DNA of 64,000 bases from a bacterium (GTDB lineage Bacteria > Vulcanimicrobiota > Xenobia > Xenobiales > JADMJV01): positions 72,666 through 136,665 of the forward strand of contig JAFEBA010000016.1 of the NCBI GenBank assembly GCA_018266105.1. The letters run 5' to 3'. A model generated the notes under the pieces. That model did not search any database, had not been told where the DNA came from, and saw only the letters and a program-made list of their open reading frames with translations. The position numbers and the translations under genes were made by a program. How positions within the stretch are numbered: the first letter of the stretch is position 1; every line of letters begins with the position of its first letter. This document shows positions 49,355 to 58,070 of the stretch, one piece after another.

Positions 49355-51232
49355 ATCCACCAGTGGCTGATCGATGTTGCTCGTATTGGCCGGGTAGGCC
49401 CCAGGAGGCGAAGGCGGCTCTGGAGGCAGGGGTGGTGGGGCAAACCCCGAGGTGTTTTCACCGATTTGAAAGACGGGCACCTGATCCACTTTGGCCAGCA
49501 AGGGGTTGGGCAGAGAGACCAGGTTGTTGGACCCCGCCGATTCGGTCGGAGCTGGCACCAGGATGTTCAGTCCATCGATGCCGTTGACCAGCCCTTGAGC
49601 CGGCTGTTGCTCATAGTTGAAATTGAACGAGGTCGCCTCCCCCGAGATCTTTTGCAAGTCCACGAAGATCGGCTTGGAAGATGTTCCAACCAGGTTCCCC
49701 GCTTCGAAGCTGGCTTCGGTGCCCTGAACTGAAGCGCTACCGCTAGAGTCCGAGAGGATGTCGTTCCCTGCCTTCAGCTTGGTGTTGCGAGCGGAGACAC
49801 TGCCCAGAATAATATCGTTTCCGGCCTGGACTGAGACCTGACCTGGAGTACGGCTCTGGGATAGATCAAAAGTTGAGAGGCTGTGAAAGGTCGCGTCCGC
49901 TCCCGCATTTACGGTTATGGAGCCTCCCGGAGCGGTAACCTGTCCCAGAGAGATGCTGCCGTTGGGTGCGTCAAATCGGAATGAACCGCCCCCGGTCGTA
50001 AAGAGATGGTCGGCGCTATCCTGGAAAATGATGTCCCCAGTGTGAACCGTCATGTGGATGCTGACATCCGGAGCCAGATTGATCTGGTTGAGTGCCATGT
50101 CGTCGACCTGGATGAGGTTCTGCGCTTCCAGACTCACCTGAGTTCCAGAAGAGAGCGATTCTAGCGATCCTCGTGAAAGCAAGTTGATTCCAGCGTCGTT
50201 GGCAAGCAGGATGTTTGGCAGGTAGCTGTCCAGAGGAGCTGGACCGTCGCTATCGATCACATGAATGGTGTCGGGGTCTAGCAATAGCTGATTGGCCGTC
50301 AGACTGCCCCCCAGAAAGAATTTGGAACCGCTCAGCTCGACAAAGTTTCCGCGAACGTTTCCGTCGGTACGGGCCAGTCCGTTCGAGAGGATTCGAATCT
50401 CCGCAGCGCTGGTGTTTGAACCCGGGGCCACCAGGGTGGCCTGGGTCGAGTTCAAAAGCACTCGCTGGGCTTCGACTCGTCCTTCTTGTACCAGCAGTCC
50501 TTCGCCCCGAGGAAGGTGACCAGCTTCCACGATACCAGGGTCAGCCACCACCTGGCGCAACACGTCGCTGACAGTGTCAGGTGCAAGCGCCACCGTGCCA
50601 GGATTGTTCAGTTGAGTCTGGGGAACTCGGATCTCCACCAGTCCCTGTCCGTCAAAATTTAGGGTCACATCGCTTGCTCCGACCAGACCAACCTGGCCGG
50701 CTCGGGCCACGATCATCCCCTGGTTGTCCACCAGGGGAGCAACCAACAACAGAAAGCCTCCGTCGGCGACCCGCAATTCCCCCTGGTTGACCACTGAGGC
50801 CAGACCATGGGCCGGATCCTGGGTGAGGTGATAACGTCCGGCTAAGAAGTCCTGGTCAGTCAAATTCAGGGTGGTCGCCATCAAACCGCCGACGTCCACA
50901 CGGGCGCTGGGACCAAAGACCACGCCGTTGGGGTTAATTAGAAAGACCTGTCCATTTGCCTGGAGTTGCCCCAAAATGACCGAAGGGTCCGTTCCGACGA
51001 CTCGGTTCAGGATCACCGAGAGTTGACTGGGTTGAACGAAGCGCACCAGTTCATGGACATCAATGTTGAAACCATTCCAGTTGATGATCGCTCGGTCGGT
51101 GCTCTGGTTGATCAGAGTGGTGGGCCCGCTGGACTGAATGTTTACGCCGCCGTGGATGATTTGGGGTCCTGTCGGCTCCCCCCAAACCAGACCACTTGCC
51201 AGCAAAGCCAGTGTCAGAGTTCGCTTTACCAT
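48380..51232 (-). CDS. TpsA: secreted filamentous-haemagglutinin-type exoprotein
   Basis: 950 residues. After a signal peptide (KRTLTLALLASGLVWG) comes the TPS secretion domain (about 20-260): GVNIQSSGPTTLINQSTDRAIINWNGFNI, ILNRVVGTDPSVILGQL and INPNGVVFG. A beta-helix-like middle follows (LLLDPDTIHVIDSDG, VSVQAGNDIILGS). Then come a proline-rich hinge near 610 (PPPLPPEPPSPPGAYP) and a C-terminal region of four related modules. TpsA proteins cross the outer membrane through a TpsB partner, which is encoded directly upstream with a 7-bp overlap. It is small for an FHA-type adhesin. Likely role: surface-bound or released adhesin or matrix protein. Confidence 0.88.
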   Translation of the reverse strand: MVKRTLTLALLASGLVWGEPTGPQIIHGGVNIQSSGPTTLINQSTDRAIINWNGFNIDVHELVRFVQPSQLSVILNRVVGTDPSVILGQLQANGQVFLINPNGVVFGPSARVDVGGLMATTLNLTDQDFLAGRYHLTQDPAHGLASVVNQGELRVADGGFLLLVAPLVDNQGMIVARAGQVGLVGASDVTLNFDGQGLVEIRVPQTQLNNPGTVALAPDTVSDVLRQVVADPGIVEAGHLPRGEGLLVQEGRVEAQRVLLNSTQATLVAPGSNTSAAEIRILSNGLARTDGNVRGNFVELSGSKFFLGGSLTANQLLLDPDTIHVIDSDGPAPLDSYLPNILLANDAGINLLSRGSLESLSSGTQVSLEAQNLIQVDDMALNQINLAPDVSIHMTVHTGDIIFQDSADHLFTTGGGSFRFDAPNGSISLGQVTAPGGSITVNAGADATFHSLSTFDLSQSRTPGQVSVQAGNDIILGSVSARNTKLKAGNDILSDSSGSASVQGTEASFEAGNLVGTSSKPIFVDLQKISGEATSFNFNYEQQPAQGLVNGIDGLNILVPAPTESAGSNNLVSLPNPLLAKVDQVPVFQIGENTSGFAPPPLPPEPPSPPGAYPANTSNIDQPLVDALAFVSNLPGYAVSSQQRVADSYSIKVQSQDIMPLYEGLVQRGWVVHMTGERLVASRDGMTLYGSLNSGGADLQVHQDRTFDFGPLLSQLQSGRAVQIEVDQFKLVGLLEALGEQGWRAHLTNDHLEGRRQGQSLHGLIQGSQASLQIGATPIDGATNDFAFLTLAPGMQKTVQVCDSQKFVYQLGPEGLMPFIEALAARGYRVRATDERLEAWKGEDRVEGLVSGQRLFLKVGPQSCFAVSNDDADLTGLLAWLASTPGITAVSQSRMVDSTRYRLQTNLKKLTAQLARHGWTVRGNTAVRGHYRMQLKPRGNNILLTLTRMP

Positions 51233-52758
51233 AGCCGTGTCTGCAATCCGCCGTAAATCATGGGCGATTGTCCTCGGGAGTTGGTCGTGGGCGACAGCGG
51301 GAATCCAAGGTCTAAGCGAGCTTGAACGTCCCGGTTCCAGTTCAAGCGCAATCCCAGTCCTGCGCCCAGGAAGCTTCGGCTCCCAAATTCGCCGGCTTGC
51401 GGTTGCTTGAGGTTGCCATGTCCATAATCGACAAACGCCAGGAACTCAAGCATCTGAGGGTCGTCCTCGAGAGGCGAAAATCGGAATTCACTGCTGAAAA
51501 CATAGGCGGAGTCAGCCAGATATTCGCCCTGGGCGTAGCCTCGCACGGTATAGGGCCCGCCCAGCGAGAATTGCTCGGCCGTGACCAGGGGACTGAATGC
51601 GAATTGGGCCATTCCCCGTCCACTCCAGCGAAACTGAGAACTTAAGCTTTGGATACGCAGCGCGTCGAGATTGACGTGGGTAAAATTGCTGCCAACTCCG
51701 ACGCGACTGGCAAGGCTCAAAGGCGAACTCCGGAAGCCCTGGCTGACGCTGGCGGAGAAAAAGGTCTGCCCGTCTACGTCCAGCCACAGGCCGCTGTAGC
51801 CCAAGTTTGCCTTGATATATTCATCACGTGAGAAAGGCTGTCCCAACAAGCTGTTCCGGATCGAGTTTGAACTCAAATAAAAGGCCAGGTCCGAACGATG
51901 GGTCAGGCTTCGCTCCAGGGCCTGCTCCAGACCTAAACGGAAGATGTCAGCGTTGCCGCGCACGTCCAGAATCTGGAACTGATCTCCAAGAGCGAATGCG
52001 CTGTTTGTGTAGCCAAGGTTTAAGCGCGTGCCCTCGGTGTTCAGTGGACGAGTATAGCCTGCGTCGATGTAGAAATTGCTGCCACTGGAGGGAAATCCGT
52101 AGAGCCCGCTCACGGCCAGACGGTCGCCCACTCCGCTCAGATCCTGGTCGGCTACGGTTAAGCCTAAACGATGCTCGCCTAGAGCCTGACTCCCGTAATT
52201 GTTGTAAGACAACCAGCCTGCCAGGGGATGGCGGTCCTCTACCTCCAGGATCAGGTCTGTGGTGCCTTTGGATTGCCCTTTCTCCAGGCGAACCTTGGCC
52301 TTGACATCGGGCAGGTCGTTGACCAGTAGCACAGAGCGGATGACTTCCTCTTCCCGATACTGGTTGCTGTCCAGCGTGCTCTGGAAGTAACTCTTGAGCA
52401 TCTCAGAGTCGCGATACTCATTTCCAACCACTTTGAGCTGCTCGATTTTCCCCTCAAAAACCTGAAGGCGCACGACGCCGTTGGCAAAGTCTTGCTCGGG
52501 CACGTAGGTGTGGGCCAGTTTGAAGCCGTGACTGATGTGATATTGGGTTACAGCCTCGGCCACCTCTTTGATTTCAGCCAGCGTGAGTCGCTGGCCCTGG
52601 TAGGGGCGCAAGACTGAGGCCAGTTCGGCTTCGCTGACCAGGGTGTTGCCTTCCAGTTGAAAGCGGGTGACTTGCAGCGTGTCCGGGTTTTGAGCAAATG
52701 CCGCCCAGGGCACGAATAGAAGCAACAGGCTGGAGGCCAGGACACACCTTTGGATCAT
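51226..52758 (-). CDS. TpsB: two-partner-secretion outer-membrane transporter (ShlB/FhaC type)
   Basis: 510 residues. A signal peptide (MIQRCVLASSLLLLFVPWAAFA) is followed by two POTRA-like domains (FQLEGNTLVSEAELASVL and VVRLQVFEGKIEQLKVVGN) and a 16-strand barrel region. The barrel has GVGDRLAVSGLYGFPSSGSNFY, the conserved SLGGPYTVRGYAQGEYLAD loop (FhaC L6 VRGY motif) and a C-terminal Trp (GGLQTRLW). It exports TpsA, whose gene follows directly. The VRGY motif and terminal aromatic residue suggest a complete, working channel. Confidence 0.92.
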   Translation of the reverse strand: MIQRCVLASSLLLLFVPWAAFAQNPDTLQVTRFQLEGNTLVSEAELASVLRPYQGQRLTLAEIKEVAEAVTQYHISHGFKLAHTYVPEQDFANGVVRLQVFEGKIEQLKVVGNEYRDSEMLKSYFQSTLDSNQYREEEVIRSVLLVNDLPDVKAKVRLEKGQSKGTTDLILEVEDRHPLAGWLSYNNYGSQALGEHRLGLTVADQDLSGVGDRLAVSGLYGFPSSGSNFYIDAGYTRPLNTEGTRLNLGYTNSAFALGDQFQILDVRGNADIFRLGLEQALERSLTHRSDLAFYLSSNSIRNSLLGQPFSRDEYIKANLGYSGLWLDVDGQTFFSASVSQGFRSSPLSLASRVGVGSNFTHVNLDALRIQSLSSQFRWSGRGMAQFAFSPLVTAEQFSLGGPYTVRGYAQGEYLADSAYVFSSEFRFSPLEDDPQMLEFLAFVDYGHGNLKQPQAGEFGSRSFLGAGLGLRLNWNRDVQARLDLGFPLSPTTNSRGQSPMIYGGLQTRLW

Positions 52759-52788
52759 ACCGGGCCGCGGTTCGCCCGGGCCTGCTGG

Positions 52789-53703
52789 TTACCTGCCTGA
52801 TGAACGGATCTGCTTTAGTCGCTGGCTGGTGGCTCTGTCCTGAACGCAGGTAACGGGCAGACTTTGACTTTGCTGCCAGCGTCCCAGTTCAAGCGGGTCC
52901 AGTGATTCGCAACCCTCGTCGCATTCCAAATCCTCGTAGCTGAGTTCTCGACCGATGATCCAGACGATGGTGTTTTTCCCGATTTCAGGATGTCGGAATA
53001 GTTCGTCGATATCCGCATTGCGCATCCCGATGCATCCCCATGTCCAATTGTCTTCGATACCTCCGCCATGGATCTGGATCTCACCTCCAATGGCTTGACC
53101 CGGCGCCAGCAAGCGCAGGCGTGCTTTGTCGACCTCAGTTGGGTAATTGATATCGTAGGCTTTGTGCCAGCGCGATTTGGGCTGCACAGTCGAGATCTGG
53201 TATCGACCTTCCGGAGTCGAGGCCCGGTCTTGACTGAGTTTTCGCCTGTAAGGGGCCATTCCCAAGGAGACAGGGTACCTCTTTTGCAAGCGGCCGTGGC
53301 TATGAACTTCAAGGCAATACTGCAGCTTGTCGATCAGGATCCAGGCGTCCGGAATTACGGATGGCAGCGGCTGGGGGGGTAATTTGGCCGGGTTGGCCTG
53401 ATACCACCACCCGTCGTCCGTCTCTCCAGCGTAGTAGTAAGTCGTCCCGGGAGAAAGACGAGAATCCACATAGGCTGTGCCCTGGATATCGCCGAGGTTG
53501 CAGATTGGAAATGAGGGGTCGGCCAGGTCGGTGTGGTGAAAAGGTTGGGTGGAGCGATACAGGGTTAGCAGGTGGCCCTGATGGTGAGACCAGGTTAAGA
53601 GCAGGTTCTTGCCGTCCGTGGTCCAGGCTAATCCGTTGTCGCGAGCCGGTGCCCTGCCCAGGAGCAGCAGCATGAGCACCGCCATCAAGAACGGGCGCTT
53701 CAC
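52789..53703 (-). CDS. L,D-transpeptidase (YkuD) with FN3-like N-terminal domain
   Basis: 304 residues. Signal peptide (KRPFLMAVLMLLLLGRAPA), then an FN3-like beta domain (about 25-105: NLLLTWSHHQGHLLTLYRSTQPF, YYYAGETDDGW), then a YkuD catalytic domain. That domain has QIHGGGIEDNWTWGCIGMRNADIDEL, giving the catalytic His and Cys. YkuD enzymes form 3-3 peptidoglycan cross-links or attach proteins to the wall in the periplasm. It overlaps the receiver-metallohydrolase gene by 4 bp and precedes TpsB by 30 bp, suggesting it may remodel or anchor to the wall for the secreted TpsA. Confidence 0.88.
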   Translation of the reverse strand: MKRPFLMAVLMLLLLGRAPARDNGLAWTTDGKNLLLTWSHHQGHLLTLYRSTQPFHHTDLADPSFPICNLGDIQGTAYVDSRLSPGTTYYYAGETDDGWWYQANPAKLPPQPLPSVIPDAWILIDKLQYCLEVHSHGRLQKRYPVSLGMAPYRRKLSQDRASTPEGRYQISTVQPKSRWHKAYDINYPTEVDKARLRLLAPGQAIGGEIQIHGGGIEDNWTWGCIGMRNADIDELFRHPEIGKNTIVWIIGRELSYEDLECDEGCESLDPLELGRWQQSQSLPVTCVQDRATSQRLKQIRSSGR

Positions 53704-54926
53704 ACTGAACTGAGACTTACCGTCTCCAGCGCCTCGGCCGCTTTACACACCAGGTTCGAACCCGAAGCCAGCGCCAGCGCCTGGTTGAGCATCTTGTCGA
53801 TGTCGTCATCGGTATGCTCGGGCACGTGGTGGAAGAGATAGAGTTGCTTGACTCCGCCCTCCTTGGCCAGCTTGACCACTCGGGAAAGGGCTGAATGACC
53901 CCAGCCGATGCGTTTGGGATACTCCTCATCGGTGTAGCTGGTATCCGTGATCAGAATATCGCAGTCGCCCACAAATTCAGTCAGTCGTTTGACATAAGTG
54001 GGGGAGTGCATGTCGCTGTCCTCGGGAAACAGCTCGTTATCGGTGACGTAGGCGATTTTGCGCCCCGCGAACTCCACCCGGTAGCCCAGGCAATTGCCCG
54101 GGTGGCAGAGCAGCATGGTGTGCACCTGAGCCGGACCGATTTCGTGCACGCCTTCGCTGATGCTCCGATAGCTGACGCGGGCGCCCCATTCGCGTGGGGT
54201 GATGGGGAAATGCATACCGTCCATCTGGTTGGCCACCAGTTGCTCCAGTGAAACTCCGTCCTGGTCCGCGCCCACGATCTCAAACTGGTTGCCGGGCACG
54301 AACAGGGGCGTAAAAAAAGGCAGAAAGTTGATGTGGTCCCAGTGCGGGTGGGAAAGCAAGACGGTTCCAGTCAGCTTTTTGCCCAACTTCATCAGGTGTC
54401 CGGCCAGCGCATAAATGCCCGTGCCTGCATCAAAGGCGAAGAGATGGCCGTCCGGAAAGGTGAGACTGACGCAGGCTGTATTTCCCCCGTAGCGCAAGGT
54501 TTGCGGTCCAGACATTGGCATGGTGCCACGCGTGCCCCAGAATCCAATGGACATGGTGTCTGAAAACAGGGCCAGCACTTCGGCCACGATGGATTCCGGA
54601 TTGGTGCGGTTCTTTGGGATGAAACCGTTGGCTCCGGCGTCCAGGGCCCGCTGCTTGTCGGTGGCGTAGACCTTGCCCGACACCACCACAATGCAGAGGT
54701 CTTTGAGCGCGGGGATCTGGCGCAGTCGGCGCGTGAGTTCCGTGCCGTCCAGCTCCGGCATCATAATGTCGGTCAGCAGGCAGTCGGGGGGGTTTTGGGT
54801 GACGCCTTCCAAAGCCGCCAGACTTGAAGAGTAGGTGGTGACCTCATGTCCTTCCAGTTCGAAGACGGTTTTCAGCATCCCAAGCACATTGGGGTCATCG
54901 TCGACTAAGGCAAAGCGTTTTCTCAT
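53700..54926 (-). CDS. Response-regulator receiver domain fused to metallo-beta-lactamase-fold hydrolase
   Basis: 408 residues. Residues 1-120 are a REC domain with the acidic pair at 9-11, phospho-acceptor Asp53 (LTDIMMPELDG), VVVSGK and a conserved Lys near 107. From about 125 on there is a metallo-hydrolase domain with the metal motif LSHPHWDHINF and later YVTDNELF and LITDTSYTDEEY strands and GHSAL, similar to cyclic-nucleotide phosphodiesterase or RNase Z-like folds. Phosphorylation may control hydrolysis of a nucleotide or other signal. No histidine kinase lies in the window. It overlaps the L,D-transpeptidase gene by 4 bp. Confidence 0.88.
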   Translation of the reverse strand: MRKRFALVDDDPNVLGMLKTVFELEGHEVTTYSSSLAALEGVTQNPPDCLLTDIMMPELDGTELTRRLRQIPALKDLCIVVVSGKVYATDKQRALDAGANGFIPKNRTNPESIVAEVLALFSDTMSIGFWGTRGTMPMSGPQTLRYGGNTACVSLTFPDGHLFAFDAGTGIYALAGHLMKLGKKLTGTVLLSHPHWDHINFLPFFTPLFVPGNQFEIVGADQDGVSLEQLVANQMDGMHFPITPREWGARVSYRSISEGVHEIGPAQVHTMLLCHPGNCLGYRVEFAGRKIAYVTDNELFPEDSDMHSPTYVKRLTEFVGDCDILITDTSYTDEEYPKRIGWGHSALSRVVKLAKEGGVKQLYLFHHVPEHTDDDIDKMLNQALALASGSNLVCKAAEALETVSLSSV

Positions 54927-54954
54927 GGTCTCACCGGGTTCTTCCGGAGCGAGC

Positions 54955-55440
54955 TCAGACCTTTTTCTTCATGTCTTTCAGGCGCATCTCCAGGCTGCTG
55001 CGCAGCTGAGTGCGTTCTCTTTGCAGTTGAGCCAGCTGCAGTATTTCCTGAGTCGCCTCCTCAGGAAGTTCCGCCAGGAATTCGATCACCTGATCCAGGT
55101 CTACTTTGCTGATCAGGCCTTCCTGGGCGGGCTCTTCTACCGCCAGAACCTTACGCACAGCCGCAACTGAGCGTCCCACTTTGTGGGCAATCTCCTCGGG
55201 GGTGAATCCCTCGGCGCTTAAGTCAAAGATCTGGGCTCGCATCTCGGCCGGAAGGCGGCCTCGGGCCGGAGTTGAGGAATCGATAGCATCCTGCGGATTT
55301 TTGGTCTCGTGAGAGCTCATGCCAACAGGTTCGTGGATCACCGGGGGGGCTACCTCCCTGCTTAGCTGGCCACCCTGGTCTTTTAGCCCAAATTGAAATC
55401 GTTCTAGGATTTGCAGGCCGGCGCGCGAACGCCGAGCCAT
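54955..55440 (-). CDS. Small helix-turn-helix protein
   Basis: 161 residues, mostly helical. Residues about 60-100 (LPAEMRAQIFDLSAEGFTPEEIAHKVGRSVAAVRKVLA) form a helix-turn-helix like those of resolvase- or sigma-factor-like DNA-binding domains. A helical C-terminal tail has possible coiled coil (LQRERTQLRSSLEMRLKDMKKK). The ATG at 55440 has a GAGG nine bases upstream but lies one base from the divergent start at 55442; an ATG at 55320 would leave room for promoters. It is 28 bp upstream of the receiver-hydrolase gene and could regulate the Tps operon or the sugar gene on the other side. Confidence 0.65.
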   Translation of the reverse strand: MARRSRAGLQILERFQFGLKDQGGQLSREVAPPVIHEPVGMSSHETKNPQDAIDSSTPARGRLPAEMRAQIFDLSAEGFTPEEIAHKVGRSVAAVRKVLAVEEPAQEGLISKVDLDQVIEFLAELPEEATQEILQLAQLQRERTQLRSSLEMRLKDMKKKV

Positions 55441-55441
55441 C

Positions 55442-57151
55442 TTGAAAGCCTCAGATTATATCGCCTGGTCGCTGGAACAGCACCACGTGCCCTTCGTCTT
55501 CGAGATGTCCGGGGGCATGATCACACATCTTCTCGATTCGCTCAATCGCCAGGCCACTGTGCCCGTAATTAGCGTCCACCACGAGCAGGCGGCCGCTTTC
55601 GCGGTGGATGCGGTGGGTCGTATGCAGGGGATTCCGGCCGTCGCCATGGCGACTTCCGGACCGGGGGCCACCAACTTGCTGACCGGGATCGGCAGCTGTC
55701 ACTTTGATTCTTCCCCGGGCGTCTTTATCACAGGTCAGGTCAATCTCAGTGAGCAAAAAGGCGAGCGCGCCATCCGTCAGTTGGGGTTTCAGGAGACCGA
55801 TATCGTAGCCATGGCCGAGCCCATCACCAAGCAGGCCTGGAGGGTCAAGACGGCCGAGGAATTGCCCCAGATTCTCAATCAGGCTTTCCGTGTAGCAGTC
55901 CAGGGGCGCCCGGGACCGGTGCTGGTGGACATTCCCATGGATTTGCAGCGCGCTCGCGTGGAGGCGATTCCGCCGGCACCCGCGGTCAGCACGCAGCCTC
56001 CTGACTGTCAGCCCTTCCTACAGGCTTTAGAGAAGGCTCTTTCCGGGTCCCGCCAGCCGCTGATCCTGGCCGGTGGGGGAGTGGGAGCTTCGCGCACCTC
56101 CGCCCAACTGCTGGCTTTTGCCGAAGAAACCGGTGTGCCGGTGGTGACCTCGCTGATGGGATTGGACACGCTTCCCTATCACCACCCGCTGCGCATCGGG
56201 TTCATTGGCAGCTATGGAAATCGTTGGGGGAATCTGGCCCTGGGCGAAGCCGACCTGCTGATCGTGCTGGGCAGTCGCCTGGATATCCGCCAGACCGGCG
56301 CGGACACGGATTCGTTTAAAGGCCGGCGAGAGATCTTTCACGTGGATTGCGAGGCAGGTGAGATCAACAATCGCCTGCAGGGCTGTCAGGGCCTGGTTTG
56401 CGAGCTGAAAGATTTCTTCCGGGCGGCGGCCGGCCGGCTGCCCAAAGGGGACTTTCGTGACTGGCGCTCTCGTCTCAAGACTTTGCAGGCTGAGTGGCCG
56501 GACACCGACGAGTTGAAAGGTATCCCCGGAATTAACCCCAACCTGTTTATGCGCCAGCTTTCTCAGAGCGGTCTGCAGGCTGCCGCCTACGTGGTGGATG
56601 TGGGCCAGCACCAGATGTGGGCCGCTCAGTCGCTGCAGTTGCAAGCGGGACAACGATTCTTGACTTCGGGTGGGATGGGCTCGATGGGCTTTGCGCTGCC
56701 GGCCGCGATTGGTGCCAGCCTGTGTCGCCCCGGGCAACCAACCGTGCTGATCGCAGGCGACGGTGCTTTCCAGGCCAACATCCAGGAGCTCCAGACGGTG
56801 ATCCGCAATCGCTTGCCTTTGAAAATGGTCGTCATCAATAACCAGTGCCACGGGATGGTCCGCCAGTTCCAGGAGAACTACTTCGACGCTCGTTACCAAT
56901 CCACGCTCTGGGGCTACTCCGCCCCCGATTTCGAAAAAGTCGCCTCGGCCTACGGTCTTCGGGCCGCTACCGTGCGAGAGCCCGATGAGGTAGCCGGTGC
57001 CCTGCAAGAGTTCTGGGCCGACCCGTCCGCTCCTCAGTTGCTGCAAGTGATGGTGGATACCTACGCCAACGCCTATCCAAAGATTGCTTTTGGACGGCCG
57101 ATGACCGAAATGGAACCCTTCTTTAAGTCGGTTGCGATGGAATCGACCTGA
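55442..57151 (+). CDS. TPP-dependent acetolactate synthase-like enzyme, probable YerE-type branched-sugar synthase
   Basis: 569 residues with the three-domain layout of acetohydroxyacid synthases. SVHHEQAAAFAVDAVGR gives the cofactor-activating Glu48, the middle domain begins PLILAGGGVGAS, and the TPP/Mg motif GDGAFQANI runs to NN at 439-467. No regulatory IlvN subunit is adjacent. Instead the next genes encode RfbH, RfbG, RfbF and a sugar-nucleotide reductase. In Yersinia the same set with YerE, a TPP/flavin enzyme of about this length, adds a two-carbon unit from pyruvate to a CDP-4-keto-3,6-dideoxyhexose. I infer that role; plain acetolactate synthase is the alternative. TTG start, no clear ribosome-binding site. 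Confidence 0.72.
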   Translation: MKASDYIAWSLEQHHVPFVFEMSGGMITHLLDSLNRQATVPVISVHHEQAAAFAVDAVGRMQGIPAVAMATSGPGATNLLTGIGSCHFDSSPGVFITGQVNLSEQKGERAIRQLGFQETDIVAMAEPITKQAWRVKTAEELPQILNQAFRVAVQGRPGPVLVDIPMDLQRARVEAIPPAPAVSTQPPDCQPFLQALEKALSGSRQPLILAGGGVGASRTSAQLLAFAEETGVPVVTSLMGLDTLPYHHPLRIGFIGSYGNRWGNLALGEADLLIVLGSRLDIRQTGADTDSFKGRREIFHVDCEAGEINNRLQGCQGLVCELKDFFRAAAGRLPKGDFRDWRSRLKTLQAEWPDTDELKGIPGINPNLFMRQLSQSGLQAAAYVVDVGQHQMWAAQSLQLQAGQRFLTSGGMGSMGFALPAAIGASLCRPGQPTVLIAGDGAFQANIQELQTVIRNRLPLKMVVINNQCHGMVRQFQENYFDARYQSTLWGYSAPDFEKVASAYGLRAATVREPDEVAGALQEFWADPSAPQLLQVMVDTYANAYPKIAFGRPMTEMEPFFKSVAMEST

Positions 57152-58070
57152 ACCATTTCCAGGTTCTGGCAACCGACTCCGGCAGGCTGATGCGTTGAAT
57201 CAATCCGAGTTCTTTTTGAGCCCGGCTGGTATCCGGCAGGTAGTCGCTGCCGGCCTCTGACCCCAGCACCTCCACCGAAAGTCCGCCTGCTTCGGCGGCG
57301 ATCTGCTCGGCCAGCTTCTGGACGGTTACCGCCTGCATCGAACCGACATTGTAGCTTCGGCCCGGCTTCCCCCTGAGCAGCAGCGTCCAGAGCCAGATGG
57401 CCAGTTCGCCGGCGTAAAGATAGGATCTGCGGGTCAGCCCGTTGCCCTGGATTTTCAGCGGCCTGCCAGCCAGCGCCTCGCGCAAAAAGTCCGCGGCCGC
57501 CAATCCGGATTGTAAAGACAGGTAGGGACCGATGAAAGCAAAACAGCGCGCGCTGATGGCCCGCTGGCCCCAGGCTTCTTCTAGCTCAAGTTTGGCTCGA
57601 CCGTAGTCGGTGGTTGGTGCCAGCGCTTGGTCTTCGCTCAGGAATCCTGATGCGGGCCCATAGACCGCTCCCGAACTGGTCAGCAGGCAGCGATGCGCCC
57701 CGCTGCGTTGGGCCAGCTCCAGCACACGCTGGCCGCCCGCCACAATCCCCTGGCCCGAGCCGACCTCGGCCGCGCCGTGCAGAATATGGGAAAAAGCGCC
57801 GTCCGGGAAAGGGAAGTCCTGCACATCTCCCTCCCATAGAGCCACCTGGCTGGCCAGATGCGGGACTCTGGCTGAGAAGCGCCCAGCCGCCCGGGTCAGG
57901 GCCACCACCTCGACTTCTAAAGCCAGGCGTTGCTTGGCCCAAAGCAGAGTTTCCAGCAACCAGCAGCCGAAAAATCCCGAGGCGCCGGTGATGAAGATGC
58001 GCCCCCCGTCGAGGTCCGACCAGAGCTCGGGCGCTTCCAGAACCAGTTGTTCTACCTGGTGGCGCAGCAA
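57123..58070 (-). CDS. NAD(P)-dependent epimerase/reductase, probable CDP-sugar reductase (YerF-like)
   Basis: About 315 residues from a TTG near 58070 (58076 is also possible); the longer frame lies inside rfbH and shows no family features before this point. FITGASGFFGCW is the Rossmann G-x2-G-x2-G loop, SSGAVYG and YGRAKLELE give the Ser and Tyr-x3-Lys of extended short-chain dehydrogenases. Its overlap with rfbH (about 20 bp) and with the YerE-like gene (29 bp, convergent) ties it to CDP-dideoxyhexose metabolism. It may reduce the 4-keto group of the branched sugar as YerF does, which is inference; a 4-epimerase/reductase of abequose type is another option. Confidence 0.75.
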   Translation of the reverse strand: MLRHQVEQLVLEAPELWSDLDGGRIFITGASGFFGCWLLETLLWAKQRLALEVEVVALTRAAGRFSARVPHLASQVALWEGDVQDFPFPDGAFSHILHGAAEVGSGQGIVAGGQRVLELAQRSGAHRCLLTSSGAVYGPASGFLSEDQALAPTTDYGRAKLELEEAWGQRAISARCFAFIGPYLSLQSGLAAADFLREALAGRPLKIQGNGLTRRSYLYAGELAIWLWTLLLRGKPGRSYNVGSMQAVTVQKLAEQIAAEAGGLSVEVLGSEAGSDYLPDTSRAQKELGLIQRISLPESVARTWKWFRSIPSQPT

